Shown here: positions 1-11,789 of the stretch, one piece after another | How positions within the stretch are numbered: the stretch's first letter is position 1 | Layout of the letters: every line of letters begins with the position of its first letter | NCBI GenBank assembly: GCA_029378245.1 | Contig: JARKIF010000007.1 | Coordinates: 2,418,001-2,482,000 of the forward strand | Source of the DNA: Roridomyces roridus | Lineage: Eukaryota > Basidiomycota > Agaricomycetes > Agaricales > Mycenaceae | DNA length: 64,000 nucleotides | Direction of reading: 5' to 3' | Notes under the pieces: generated by a model | Database searches by the model: none | The model's input: only the letters and a program-made list of their open reading frames with translations | What the model was told of the DNA's origin: nothing | Made by a program: the position numbers and the translations under genes

Positions 1-618
1 CTGCCCACATTTAATTGCGGGCCCCTGTCGCGGCTGCCCACATTCCATTATGGTTACAGCTACACCTCACAGAAATCCATCAGCGTCTGTTCGCAGAAAA
101 GAACCGAATGCACTCACCAAAACCCAATGACATCAAACACACTGCGCATGGTCGCTTCCAAATGCGACTGAACCAGGTCCTCCGAATCTGATGCCTGAAA
201 TTCGAACCAAACAGTCACCACACAGGTCGGGGCCTTTGCACACGCGCGCCCGATGAGCCCGGCGGTCTCGATGTCCAGTGGCCCTCCCAACATCTTGAAC
301 CCTGGACGTTAGCATGCTTTGTCCCGGGCAGACTACATACGAGTAATGTTGATTCATCACGCTCATGGTTGTGAGGCTGGTGCGGTTTGGTGCGTACCCT
401 GCTACGCCCACTTCTATGATACCATTTTAAACTCAGCGATCCCTACAGTTCAACACAAACTCCCTGTCCTCCTGACTAAGCCCAAACTCAAACTTTCTGA
501 AGGTATCCGCCGCGTCAAAAAATTCCCGCCGAATGATTTCAGCCTTCTCCGCCGTGCGCGGGGTGATCCGACAGTTGAGTGACAGTGGCTCGCACGTAAC
601 TCCCTAGGCAGCACTGGT
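1..618. other. Gene-free left edge
   Basis: I see no coding exon, RNA gene or repeat that can be supported here. The short open frames lack recognisable domains and convincing splice sites. The next feature to the right is a MITE. Confidence 0.5.
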
Positions 619-620
619 TA

Positions 621-925
621 CAGCTGTTCCACAATTTCATGAGAAAAGTCGCTTTTTTTGAGCGCTAGCCGAGCGTGATCCAGTTTTTGATTACTGATAA
701 GCCGCACCTTTTTTGTGCAGTGCTCCGGACAGACACCTGTAGCCGAGGACTGCCGAGGCAGCGCCTGACGGTGCCGTCTTGGCGTGGTCGCCACAGCACC
801 ACAGCCGACGCTTCCCCGGGAGCAAATACTATATAAGGTGCACCTTATCACTGAATCAAAAATTCGATCAAGCTCGGCTAGCGCACAAAAAAACGGACTT
901 TTCTCAAGAAATAGTGGAACAGCTG
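621..925. mobile_element. MITE with ~90-bp terminal inverted repeats, TA target site
   Basis: The left end reads CAGCTGTTCCACAATTTC and the right end is its reverse complement with few changes. Pairing continues for about 90 bases on each side (621-712 and about 833-925, roughly 87% identical), leaving only about 120 bases in the middle. A TA dinucleotide flanks both ends (619-620 and 926-927), as expected for Tc1/mariner-type insertions. There is no transposase, so it is non-autonomous. A transcript through it would fold into a long hairpin. Confidence 0.8.
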
Positions 926-928
926 TAA

Positions 929-2952
929 TATCGTGCTATGGAATGAATTCAGTGAGAGCAACCTTTGAGTAGGCGTAGATGTCCGGTTTGATGACATTAC
1001 CCTTCGCATCTAGTGCTGGCTGGCATCTCATCTGTCCAGAGTGCTCCCTGGTCCAGGACCCAGGTCTTCCCGATTGCGTGAGATGAGTTGCTGCGTGTCT
1101 ATTGCCGCCCACGCGGCGCGGGGATGCAGCCCAGTCTGATGGCCAGGGAAGGGCTCGAGCAAAGAAGAATCAGACAAGAGCTCAAGGTGTCAGAATGGCG
1201 CAGTTGAGGGCTGGTCGCGCCGTCGCGCCGTGGCAACGTGGGAGCGGAGGAGAGAACTGATGGATCACGTGGCAGCAGACCCTCGGACTTTGTGATCCTT
1301 TGGCTTCCATCATCTTCCACGGCTAGGACTAGGCCCACTGGCCAGGAAGGACTCTGCCTTCAATGGCTCTGAGAAGGCTCTCGATGGGACTCTCAAACTG
1401 CTTACTCCTTATCCCCAACTGGCATCCGGGATTCACCCACGCTGGCGATTCGACCGTCATGTGAATGGTGAGTTAAAACTTGTTCCCAGCCTCCAGGCCC
1501 GGGTACGCTTTCTCCTCTCTACGTCCCTCGACGACGCTCCATGACGGATAGCCCACCGCGGGGTGTACCGACCATCCCCGGCGCTACCGAAGTCGGGAGG
1601 CCGGCCTGGAAATCAGCGCTTCTCGTCTTCACTTGCACGGTGGCGATTATCCGTTCTTTAAGATTATGGCTCCATCATTGATTCTTCTGTCCCCATTTGT
1701 GCAAAACTCTCTTTGTCCTCCTCTCTCACCTGGCTTGGCAGCCAATGGCCTCCCTCGAGATCCATGTTCGTTTTTCTCATGAAGAACCACAACTCAACAG
1801 CATTTGAACCAAATTTGAACAGCATTTCAGGCCACAATCCCACTCGGGCTCACAGCAACCATGCGGCCAAATTTGGTTCCCTCTGTTCGCTCAACGCGCT
1901 TCGTGCAATTCAACAGCTTCGTTGTAATTAATCTCTACAGCACTTGACACTTCCACAGCTTCGCGGCTGATCACGGACTCCATTAGTTACCCCGAAGGAT
2001 GACGCGTCACCGCCATGGCAGGCAGATATAGACTCGGAGAGCCCTGGATAGCCGCCGCCGCTGCCTTCCCTTTCCCTTCCGCCCATCCGCTCTTGCTGCC
2101 TTACTATTCATCTTCGGCCATGAATTTTCAAAATTCATCCAATGCACCGTCGGGAATACTCTTCAAGTGTGGTTCTCAAGCTGGCTCCTCGGCCCTCGGA
2201 ATATGTGTACTGCTGGAGCATCCATATCCTCTCTGCATCAAATCCCTTCGCCGTACACATCCTGCAATCCTGATTTCTCCCTCCCACCTCTGATTCCGAG
2301 CCCTCGCTGTCGGAGTCCACCTCCATCTTCCACTGTTATGAGTCACTCTCGTCCCTCCCCGACTCTGGTCACAGTTCCCGTCAAACCCGTTCGGCCTCAA
2401 GCTGCCCTGAGCGATGCGCGGTTGTATCCGCCCTTTGGTTCTGGTCGATTATGTGGCGCCGTGCTCAGGCCGAGTCCAGACTCAAGGCGGTCCGAAGGTT
2501 TCAGTAGTGCAGCGTACGGCAACACAGTCGGCGGTGCCACCGCTCGGCTTGATACTCTGTACGAGAAGCTCTCTCCTGCCTCCTCTCCGTGTGCCCCAAC
2601 GCCTTCTATACAGAGCAAATACAGAGAGGTGGAAAATGCTCTGTCGGCGTCGGAGATCTGTGAGCATTTGCAGGCAAGGGTCAGGTGTGTTAGTTTGTCC
2701 TCCCAGGATTTTGGATGGCGAGCCTGATTCAACTTGAAGGTCGTCCATTGTTTGCCTGCCTACCTTTGCCAGTGCTTGAGTAGTAAAGTGCATATTTGGA
2801 ATTGAATTTCATTCGAATCTGGGACTTGCCGGGTGGTCGAACATCGAACAACTTGAACTTCCGGAGCGAAGCGGAGGAATGTCTTGTGATAACGAATGCA
2901 TGCCATCCCGGTCCATCCATCTCTCGATTCTCATCCGTTCATGACTCCCTAG
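929..2952. other. No supported gene; may hold the missing MFS 5' end
   Basis: Two kilobases without a recognisable gene. Open frames around 2167-2737 exist on both strands at once and have no family resemblance. The first exon(s) of the downstream MFS transporter, encoding the first membrane helix, should lie here but could not be identified. Confidence 0.4.
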
Positions 2953-5005
2953 GTCGCATCGTCTGCGTCTGTGTCGACATTTAGTCCCGTAATCGCCGCT
3001 TCGCTCGACATCAACGAGGACATTCTCCAATGGCTCATCTCATCATTCTCCTTCTCTTCCGTGGGTGATCGATCTGTTCCAGAGACGAAACTGAACAATA
3101 TACAGGGCTGTTTCTTGCTATTCTTTGGTCGTCTGGCAGACCTATACGGCCGAAAAAGGATGTACCTCATCGGGATGCTCGTCTTCGCAGCTTTAACTTT
3201 GGGCTGCGGCTTCGCACAGAACGCAGTCACGCTGTTAATTCTGCGCGGAATCCAGGATTCGGGGCCTGCGGCATTCCCCGGCGTTCCTAAGTGGGACCGT
3301 GCCGTGTAATCTTCCTTCCTTCCTTCCTTCCTTCCTTCCTTCCTTACCCGCCTGTGAGTGCGATGGACGCAAGGTTGACCCCGCGAATTAAATTTTATCT
3401 AGCTGGGTATCTTGGCCCATGCATTCCCGCCGTCTGGAGCGCGCTCTGCCGCATTCGCTACCTTTTCGGCCGGCGCACCTATTGGGGGCGCAATCGGAAC
3501 GCAATTAGGTGCCGTACTCACACAGTTCACCAAGTCCGTGCTATCTTCCTATTCTTGGGCACGTCCGACTCGTTTCTGAAGACCGTCCTGGCGCTCGCCC
3601 TTCTTTCTCATGGCAGGACTCTCCTTTTTATCTGCGCTCTTGGGATTCTTCCTCATCGAGCCCGATCTGCCAAGTACAGAGACTGATAGGCGTGTGGATT
3701 GGATCGGTGCCTTCCTCGTCACGGCGGGTCTTGTACTCGTCATCTTTGTTTTGAGCCAAGGCTCGATTGCTAGCCATGGCTGGAAAACTGGCTGTGAGTA
3801 TTCAACTCTCCCGAGATGACACTCACATTCACATGACACAGACATCATCGCGCTGCTCGTCGTCGGTGTTTTTCTCCTCCTCTTGTTCCTCGCATGGCAA
3901 TATTATCTCGAGAGGCACAAGTCTGACAACAATAGCTACCCACCACCTCTCATGAAACTAAGCGTCTGGTCTCGTGCGAACGGGCGGTTCGCTGTCATCC
4001 AATTCGTCGGATTCTTCCAGTGGGCGAGTTTCCTAACGTCCTACTTCTGGGCTCAAGTACGTGGGCCATTTTGGGGGTGAGATTCTGAACTATGAACATC
4101 CACAGTTATACTACGAAGACTTTCAAAAACTCACGCCGACCCTCACCGCCGTGCGCATGATACCTATGACAGTGGTTGGCTTCCTGTGCAACATGATCGT
4201 CATGTTCATCGTCTATCGCGTCCCGCCCGTATTCATCATCAGTGTCGGCACACTCTTAACGGCGATCGGCGCCCTCCTGTTTGCTGTGATAGACCCTTCC
4301 GCTCCGTACTGGGCGTTCGGCTTCCCGGCAGCCATCCTCTCCGTCTTTGGTGCGGATTTCATGTTTTCGGCCGGGACGATATTCGTGGCCAAGGTCTCCC
4401 TTCCGCATGAGCAGAGCGTCGCAGGGGGTTTATTCCACACTATGGCACAGGTGCGTATATCCCTATCTATTATTTATGTGAAGACCATATACTTATGGAC
4501 AGCTGGGAACTTCCTTTGGACTTGCGATTACGACCGTTGCGTTTGATTCCGTGGCCACAACGGTCGACCAGGCGAATGCACCGTTGAAAGCTTACCGCGC
4601 AGCGCAGTGGACCGCGTTTGGGCTGGCCATGCTGAGTGCGTTTCTTCTTATATGTCACGCACGACTCAGAGTCGGACTACGATTCTGTCTTTAGGTACCC
4701 TGCTGGGGATCGTTTTTCTGCGTGGGGTTGACCCGATAGGCACTGACGAGCGGAATCAACAACATGCGGATGGCGAGGGTGCGGTAAACGACGCGAAGAA
4801 AGAATTAGAGGTTCCCAAATCGCAAATCTGGAAGATGACGTACCCAATCCGGATCGCAGAGTTCCGTGTTTCAAATCTGTTTCCGATTGCGTTCCGGGGG
4901 CCGCAGAACATAACTGAGACAAATATTTCACCTCTTCCGCATCCACAACAATGGCAGAGCGCCACGTCTTCAACGACGCCCTATGGGGCGCTTACCTCTC
5001 CTTGA
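2953..5005 (+). CDS. MFS transporter (drug:H+ antiporter-like), 5' end unresolved
   Basis: Encodes a Major Facilitator Superfamily permease of the 14-helix drug/proton antiporter type, expected in the plasma membrane. The exon after the acceptor at 2952 reads into SLDINEDILQWLISSFSF, then the MFS signature GRLADLYGRKRM (motif A). Later exons give GAPIGGAIGTQLGAVLTQF, a hydrophobic stretch near 3610-3780, LAWQYYLERHK and a C-terminal helix LLGIVFLRGV. Clear introns lie near 3060-3107, 3537-3584, 3794-3840, 4057-4106, 4450-4500 and 4636-4694. Between RGIQ and GILAHAF (3250-3410) the reading frame only works with a weak GTTCCT donor or a one-base shift, and a TTCC repeat lies inside that gap. 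The N-terminal exon is not found, so the gene may be truncated or decaying. Its frame runs to a stop at 5005 and overlaps the next gene's ATG at 4951. Substrate unknown. Confidence 0.75.
3311..3345. repeat. (TTCC)n microsatellite
   Basis: About nine tandem TTCC units in the probable second or third intron of the MFS transporter gene. Length variation here would not affect coding if the intron call is correct. Confidence 0.9.
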
Positions 5006-7394
5006 TCCTCTTTTCCCTCATCATCCGACCCTCCCCCTACCGGCCCCTGATCATCATTCCAATCCTCGCGCTCACCACATACGTCCTCGGCTTCACAACT
5101 ACCGGTAAACTCGACACAGACTACTACCTTGCCCTCCAATGGATCGGATACCTGTTCACCGTATCAGACGACGTCCTATTCACCGACGTTCAGCGCGAGC
5201 TGCGCCAAGTGACGCTTAACCCAGCCTACTCGGCAGACAAGACGCCGATCGAGCAAGGCTCTTTGTGGCGGCGCACGCGCTGGGGGATCTCCTTGTTATT
5301 CAGCCCACGTGGCGTAGGATGGGCACACGAGCCTACGTCAGTGCTCCCGCCCAGTGAAAAGTCGGTGGAATTGTTTGGTATCAAATGGGATGGAGTCCTG
5401 GTGAGATGGTTACTCAGTAATGGTTTGGGATTGCCTGAGATGATCTGTTGATAGTTTGACAGGAGTCGGTTCTCCATCTCAATCCATCCCGCTCGTTCAC
5501 TCTCTTAGCGGATTCAAATGTTTCAAATCGACCCATCCATGTGTCCGCAAGACTCCACTTATAAGCCGACGTCAAAAAACTTAGCGGCCACGTCTCTTTC
5601 CTCCTACCGCCATTGCAGCTTCCGCTGTGCCACCAGCACTAAGTCCATCTCTCCCGCCGACTTGTAACCTCTCTCTTACCTCTCTTACCTCTCCTACCTC
5701 TGTCTTCCTCTCTCCCTGGTCCGATGTCATGCATGTCATGGCCTTCGGTCCCTACTAGCGTTGGGTTCATCGGTGCGCACCGCCGCCGACCTTGTGGCAC
5801 TTTGATGTCTAACTGAACGCACTTTGTCTGCAGTTTCTCGAGTATCGGAGTAGCCTTCTCACCGTGCCACTGTGGGTCTGCGTCACTATCTACATGTATC
5901 GGCCCCGTCGGCGTATCATTGTCATTGTGGTGCGCTCTCCCTTGCCCGGCTGCTGCCATTCCGACTAATTCATTTCGCTTTGAAGTACCCCTGCTCCAGC
6001 CTCCTGGTCCTACGAGTATTCCATGTGAGTAGCTTGCTTTGTGACTGGATATGATACTCACATCGCTACAGGCTTGCGAGACGTACACAAAAGAGTTGGT
6101 ATGTGACCACTTCTATTCCAATCCCTGACGCTGACACCCATTTAATAGAGCAAGACGGTTCCGTGCCTGCAAGGGTGTAATTGTGATGGGGACATAAGTG
6201 TTTTCGGAGGGTATTGTGCAGCATAAGTACGCCACATAGAGTACCATGTAGTAGCTTTTAATCAATCCCATTGTTACCAAACAATTCTGGGAGGCATCCA
6301 TAAGCAACGCACAGCATTCCATGTAATCCCAAACCATACCTGCGCTTACCCGCGCTTACCCGGTAAAATCACTATTCCATCTCAAATCATACCACCGCAT
6401 ATCGGCATTTTGGGCACAATAGTGAACACACGGTATCATACGGTTGCATTCCTGACACCCTTAGCCGATCCCGTATCTTACCGTTTGATACCATACAATT
6501 CCACCGACTTTTCACTGGGGCTCCCGCCCCATCCGTCGAATGATGCCTCGCGGTTCGCATTCGTAATTCGCCACTCGTTATGCGCGTTGGGGTCCTTTCT
6601 CCTCCACGATGCAGCGACTTTGCATGTACGGTGGAACGACGCGTATCGGCCTGATGGACCGGGGCATGCGGGCAAGGGATGGATGTGGCGCTATGTTGCT
6701 GCTGCTGCTATCGGGTTTGCAGCCTCGGCGTACGGTGTTGAGCGCACTGACTGTCGCGGTGGGTTTGTGTCGGCCGGAGGAGTGGCCGTTGTTGTTTGGC
6801 TCCCCGCGCGAGGCGTTCACGATTCGTCGGTTCTGGGGGTAAGCATAACTTTGACCCGGTCTGCGTCCCTCACTGATGTCTCACCAGCCGTGCGTGGCAC
6901 CAAATCATGCGCCGGGTAAGTGATTCATGTTCTTCACTTGTAATCCTCATTCTCACCGCTTGCAGTATGTCTCGGTGCATGGCAAATATCTCGCACACAA
7001 GGTCTTGCACCTCACTCCCGGCAAAAATCCCTCCGCATACGTCCAACTATACACCGCGTTCTTCATCTCTGCTCTGATCCACTACGGCGGCGAGACGTTT
7101 GCTTTCCAACACTTTGGAGGCGGCGCATTCACGTTCTTCATGCTCCAAGCCGTTGCCATCACATTCGAGGATTTCCTTCTTCACCTCGCGCGCCAGACGC
7201 CTCTCAACCGATTCAGCGGTACCAGTATTGCACGCAGGCTGGGTTACGTGTGGACGTTGTCTTGGTTTGCGCTGTCTTTGCCGATTTGGCAGGAGCCGTT
7301 GAGGAGGTCTGCGTTGATGGAGAATGGGATGGCTGTGAGCCTCATTTCGGTGTTGATGGGTGGGGAGTGGAACCTCAAGCCAATGCAAACGTAG
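4951..7394 (+). pseudogene. Wax-synthase-like acyltransferase, disrupted by a transposon
   Basis: Membrane-bound O-acyltransferase-like family (wax synthase domain), which transfers acyl groups to alcohols in the ER. The 5' exon starts MAERHVFNDALWGAYLSL and carries several hydrophobic helices up to GVGWAHEPTSVLP. The family pattern resumes after the inserted element with the downstream block LPPHPSNDASRFAFV and then CRPEEWPLLFGSPREAFTI, RFWG, and across two introns (6839-6890, 6917-6965) RAWHQIMRR, which holds the conserved Trp-His of the active site. The C-terminal exon encodes ISALIHYGGE and ends at 7394. Two lesions are visible: the 1.17 kb element at 5350-6519, and a reading-frame shift near 6731 between GFAASAY and VLSALTVAVG. 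Without the element the frame across the insertion point is continuous. It sits 3' of the MFS gene in the same orientation. Most likely a recently lost gene, unless the element is spliced out. Confidence 0.8.
5350..6519. mobile_element. Non-autonomous hAT-like transposon inside wax-synthase exon
   Basis: Ends are 36-bp inverted repeats (5350-5385 and 6484-6519) starting CCCAGTGAAAAGTCGGTGG, with one mismatch. The sequence GCTCCCG(C) occurs immediately outside both ends (5343-5350 and 6520-6527), a 7-8 bp target duplication as made by hAT transposases, and the CAGTG terminus fits the hAT YAGNG pattern. A second inverted patch (near 5420-5438 and 6318-6338) lies inside the ends. No transposase frame is present; the 149-codon open frame at 5639-6088 on the minus strand has no recognisable domain. 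The exact terminal base is ambiguous by one or two positions. Confidence 0.85.
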
Positions 7395-8172
7395 TCGAGA
7401 GCGTGTATCTTACATCTCGCTTCTAATGCTTATCGCCGCCCACATCCGCACGATCTCTGTGCAATTTCTACCGAATCCTCAACCTTGATGCAGTACAACG
7501 GCCTATCCAGCACCGATATTGTCAGCATATGTATTGTCGAGGGCAACAAACACCTTTTATGCACTGACTCAAACCCTTCGACGAACCCATTCGTCATCCC
7601 GAATGTTGGCTTGTAAACACTCCGAGGCCTCGGGAGCCAGGTGCACACGTTCGTCGCGCCTTGTTGAACTCACGATGCAACTCATATCCGTCATCCATTT
7701 GCACGAGGTTGTGCACCTGCGAACCATGGTGGTTTTTCGGGATTTCGCAGCAGGGAGCTCCCGTTCGATTCGGGGCTGGGTGTTAAAGCGGTGGATATTG
7801 CGGCGATTATTTTGACTTCCCACGGTTGCGAATCCCGGAACACGTCGGTTCCGTGCTTTATTTATACATACTTGCCAGCAGCCCGACTGGCTGTTCAATT
7901 TCTGTTCACCATGCTCAATTCATTTTGCGGAGATGAATTCGGCGTGTGGAAAGTGAACACTCTCCCTCCGACTTCGAAAGTAGCTCAGGGTTGATTCCAG
8001 CAAACAAGTATCTATGAACGCTCATCATACATTTGACCGGTGCCACGGTCCGACGGCGCCAATACAAACAAGATTTAAAGAACCTCGGCTAATCGAGGCC
8101 GCCCTGAGATCAGCTGAATGGGCGCTATAATTGACACTGGCACGCTGGCCGTCTACCTTGCTTCCTCCCTCC
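7395..8172. other. Intergenic, no feature recognised
   Basis: Spacer between the wax-synthase-like gene and the next gene on the same strand. Contains the 3' UTR of the former and presumably the promoter of the latter. No RNA gene, repeat or domain-bearing frame was seen. Confidence 0.5.
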
Positions 8173-9542
8173 ATGTTGCTGCTACTATCCACCCCGCTGC
8201 TCCTGCTAGCCAGCACATCTGCAGCGGCGGCCGCATTCCCCGACGGAGTGCTAGCAACGGGCACGCAAGGCACGACCAACCCACCCGTCCCGACGATGCC
8301 CACCACGATAAACCAGAATTCCATGGCCCGCCTGTTGAGCGTCAACTCGATCGACGACTTTTGCATATTCGCGCCTCCGTCGTATGACACGATCCCCAAT
8401 ACCGAGGTGCGTCGTAGATTCCGTTATCCTTATCTGTGCTAAGTAAGTTCCGAAGACCGTCGAAGTCGCGTGGTGCACCGTCCCGCGCAACGGCGCGCGT
8501 GTTATCCCCGACGGCACCTTCTCCGGCGTCTCCTTCCTCAAAACGCCCTTTTACGTTCAGATCTTGGGCTTTGGCGATTTCACAAAGATCAACGTCGCTG
8601 CGAACGACGCTGGGGGCGAGCTCGACCCACACGGGGCGTCAGGCGCAGGGAACCCTGTCGGCGGAAATGTGTCAACCACCGTTATCAACGGCCTCGATGA
8701 GCCGATCGCCGAGTGGATGCTCTTCATCGACAATACACAGTTTTGTTTGAGGGCGTGTACGAATGGCAACGCGACGTATGCGCCCATGTATATGTGCTGG
8801 CACGAGTTGGATGAAATGGGCTGCGAGTTCAACATGCCGGGAACCTATAATTACCAGGGCGGAGTTTAGTGCGTCTTTTACTTCCTTCCTTTCAGATCTT
8901 TGGCTGAAGTTATCCAACAGCGAGACATGCGACGCAGATGTAGCCTATCCTCCAGGCTGGTACCCCAACGTGGTCGACGGCACAACATCCTTCTCCACCT
9001 TTGCGCAATACTTCACCGGCGTTTACACCGGCGGGGACGGACTGCCCACATCATACACCGTCGGCGACACCATCACACCCTCCACCGTAGCCAGCACACC
9101 CTCATCATCCAACTGCGTGCCACAGAGCACTGTGGGTAATGGAATCCCGCTCGATCAGTTGACCGCCGGGGCGCAGGGAACCGCCCCGTTGACGCAGTTC
9201 AGTTCCGTTACAATGCTGCCGAGTGGGGCGAGCGCGCCTTCTGCTCCTGTTCCTGCGCCTGCGCCTTCGGGTTCGAGTTCGGGGTCGGGACCACCACCGT
9301 CTGTACCTCAGTCTCCATCGATATCGCAAAACACTCCGGCGCCGAAGCCAGCTGTTGTTGGAGGTAGTGTTCCTGTGCCGGTGATCAACTCCAGCTCCAA
9401 TACAGCCAGCGCATCTCCTTCATTACCGACCAGTGGTCCTACGCCCTCTTCTGGATCCAACGGGGCGTTGCGAGGTTCCGCGCCAATGTCTGGGATGGCG
9501 CTGTTGGTGGGTGGGGTGTTGGGCGTTCTGGGTTATTGGTGA
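8173..9542 (+). CDS. Secreted GPI-type glycoprotein (macrophage-activating-glycoprotein-like)
   Basis: Start chosen at 8173 because the frame then opens with MLLLLSTPLLLLASTS, a clear signal peptide; the frame further upstream lacks an ATG. Introns at about 8407-8455 and 8870-8922 restore the family pattern: SVNSIDDFCIFAPPS, VEVAWCTVPRNGARVIPDG, GFGDFTKINVAANDAGGEL, TQFCLRACTNG, MYMCWHELDEMGCEFNMPG and CDADVAYPPGWYPNVV. These are hallmarks of the basidiomycete family usually labelled macrophage activating glycoprotein, a cell-surface protein of unknown biochemical role with conserved cysteines. The C-terminal third is Ser/Pro/Thr-rich and ends in a hydrophobic tail (MSGMALLVGGVLGVLGYW), which suggests a GPI anchor. 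The protein has about 420 residues and appears intact. Confidence 0.85.
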
Positions 9543-10447
9543 TTCTTCATGGACCTTTTGTTACTCTACGCGTCTGGCTTGATCAGGGACTTTGGATTTG
9601 AATACACGGTTACGAGGCTTCTTCAGCATCAGATGTACCAGTTTCGATGGCTCAGTTCGGATGGAATGTTGTAATGCGAGAGACATTTATGTAAGTACCG
9701 GAAGGCCAGGCAAAATTGATGGTTTGACGGAGTGTGAGGCACGAGTGCTCCACAAAACCGAGTTTGTGGATCAGCAACCGTCACCACGTTACGTTTGCTT
9801 CTTGTCTCGAGCCACCTCGCACGCTGGCATTGTCGCCCTCGGCGGCGCCGTTCTTTTTGTGCCTCTGACGTGCGAGTGGCTCGAGTGTTCCATCTACTCC
9901 TCTCATCCTCTTCCCACTCTCCGCAACTCCTCAAGCCATTGCCTAGGGCTTCGGGTGCTGCAGTGGCGCGCGGCAATGGCGGTCGGCTACTATGGATTTG
10001 GGTGCGTCTCTGCGCGCCGACCGCCTTCATGGCCACTGACCTCGCTGTCACCTCCCTTACCTTCCACACTGGAGTCGTCTGTCCTCGCCGCATGGCTCTT
10101 ATCTCCGCATTGCGGGCACCATCGCCGTTGCTGGCGCCGCTGTTCTGTTCCGTAGATATCACCGCTGCCCGTCAATGAATCATCTGCATTTCGACACTTG
10201 CGTCCCTGCGTTACCTTCCCCTGTCTTTGCATCCCCGTCTCTTTCTATCCAGCCCCCTGTGTCTCTGCGCTCCGTCTTTGGGACTGTCCGGCATCCGCTT
10301 CCCTGCATGAACTCTGTCTCGCTGCTGCTGAACCATGCCGTTGCATACCGCTGTTTTCTGAACGCGCTTGTCGCGCCGCTGTTGCTGAACACGCATTGCC
10401 GTGCCGCTGTTGCTGAGCGCGCTTTATTGTGTTGCTGTTGCTGTTGC
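9543..10447. other. Gene-poor spacer
   Basis: No recognised gene. Both strands carry open frames of 120-190 codons around 9600-10180, but they overlap one another and show no domain or splice logic. The right end grades into the 100-bp minisatellite. Confidence 0.45.
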
Positions 10448-10947
10448 TCCTCTGATACTGGGGTGCCCCCAGAGTCGAGTTTGCTGTTTTCTGTTCGAGC
10501 GTTGCGCTGCTGTTGCTGTTTGCGCCTTCGCGCCGCTGTTCTGCTTCTCCTCTGACACTGGGGTGCCCCCAGAGTTGAGTTTGCTGTTTTCTGTTTGCGC
10601 TGTGCGCCGCTGTTGCTGTTTGCGCCTTCGCGCCGCTGTTCTGTTCCTCCTCTGACACTGGTGTGCCCCCAGAGTTGAGTTTGCTGTTTTCTGTTTGCGC
10701 TGTGCGCCGCTGTTGCTGTTTGCGCCTTTGCGCCGCTGTTTTGTTCCTCCTCTGATACTGGTGTGCCCCCAGAGTTGAGTTCGCTGTTCTCTGTTTGCGC
10801 TCTGCACCGCTGTTGCTGTTCGCACCTTCGTGCCGCTGTTCTGTTCCTCCTCTGATGCCCCCCAGAGGCGAGTTCGCTATTCGCTATTCGCGCCAATGTT
10901 TCTGTCACTCCTCTGATGCTGGGGTACCTCCAGAGGAGTCTCTGTCC
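10448..10947. repeat. 100-bp minisatellite, about 5 copies
   Basis: The marker TCCTCTGA recurs at 10448, 10548, 10648, 10748 and 10848, an exact 100-base period. Four copies are near-identical (…CCCCCAGAGT…GCCGCTGTTGCTGTTTGCGC…) and a degenerate fifth continues to about 10947. The unit lacks stop codons on the minus strand, so long frames exist there in all three phases, but 100 is not a multiple of three, which argues against translation as a repeat protein. Confidence 0.9.
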
Positions 10948-11789
10948 TGCTGTTTGCGCTGTTTGCGGCTGTTACTGTCCTTGCTCCTCGGGTGGGGAGC
11001 TGCTGTCGATGTGTAACTTTTCTTTTCTCTCATCAATATTAGCTGCTTTCCGTGCAAACACTCATGACCAATTTGGTCTTATCCTTCTTTGTCTTCCTCC
11101 TAGTGTGTTTGGGGTTCCTGCGCGGATGCGTTATCGACAACTCCTAATGCGTTGGGGTCCGCGCTGAAACCCTGTGTTGCGTCCGGAGCCAAGGCTGCCA
11201 CTCTGCCTGATGGTGGCCTCGGCCTCCTCCCATCTTTTCCTGCTGATTCTGGTCTTGTTCTATGCCACCACAGTGCGAGTGCAATCCACAAAGTGAGAGA
11301 GAGACCTTCAAAAAGGGGTGGAAATGTTGGATAGCAGCAACTCGTTTCGATCGAGTGACCTCGGGGTTGGACAACGCCAATACGCATATGGGCCCCGCGC
11401 GCTTCCATCTGCGCCATGCTGCTAGATGTGATGAAGTCGTGAGTTTTTGAGCCGGCCTGACAGCCAATCACGTATGTAATGCTGAATTTCTGGGTTGAAA
11501 TCGAAATAGGCGGGATGCGAGAGACAAGAACTCGAAACCTGAAAAAAGAAGAGGCCAACGGCAACAGATACTGGCACCAACTCGTTTCGATCGAGTGATG
11601 GTGACCTCGAGCTACCCGGCAGACCAAGGTCGGTCCCTGGTCAGGTGCATAATGTATGCGCTGCTAACACACTTGCAACAGTGAACAATTAAGAGGTCTG
11701 GATTCGATTAACATCATCAGCGAGGAAGCACAAGTCCGGTATAACCAAGTAATAAAAACGGGACATCTTTTCCCGATACGAGTCCATCA
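10948..11789. other. Spacer with a 20-bp direct repeat 240 bp apart
   Basis: AACTCGTTTCGATCGAGTGA occurs at 11339-11358 and again at 11579-11598, both followed within a few bases by a GACCTCG motif. The core CTCG…CGAG is self-complementary. No gene was recognised. It lies 3' of the glyoxal oxidase gene. Confidence 0.55.

Noticed and set aside
2167..2737. 186-codon open frame on the plus strand as a gene
   Set aside because: No domain, low-complexity Ser/Pro content and equally long overlapping frames on both strands.
5639..6088. 149-codon minus-strand frame inside the hAT-like element as a transposase
   Set aside because: Too short, and shows none of the RNase-H-like or hAT dimerisation motifs.
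10180..10908. 242-codon Gln/Thr/Ala-rich minus-strand frame, with two more in other phases
   Set aside because: Shadows of the 100-bp minisatellite. The period is not a multiple of three, so no stable repeat protein would result.
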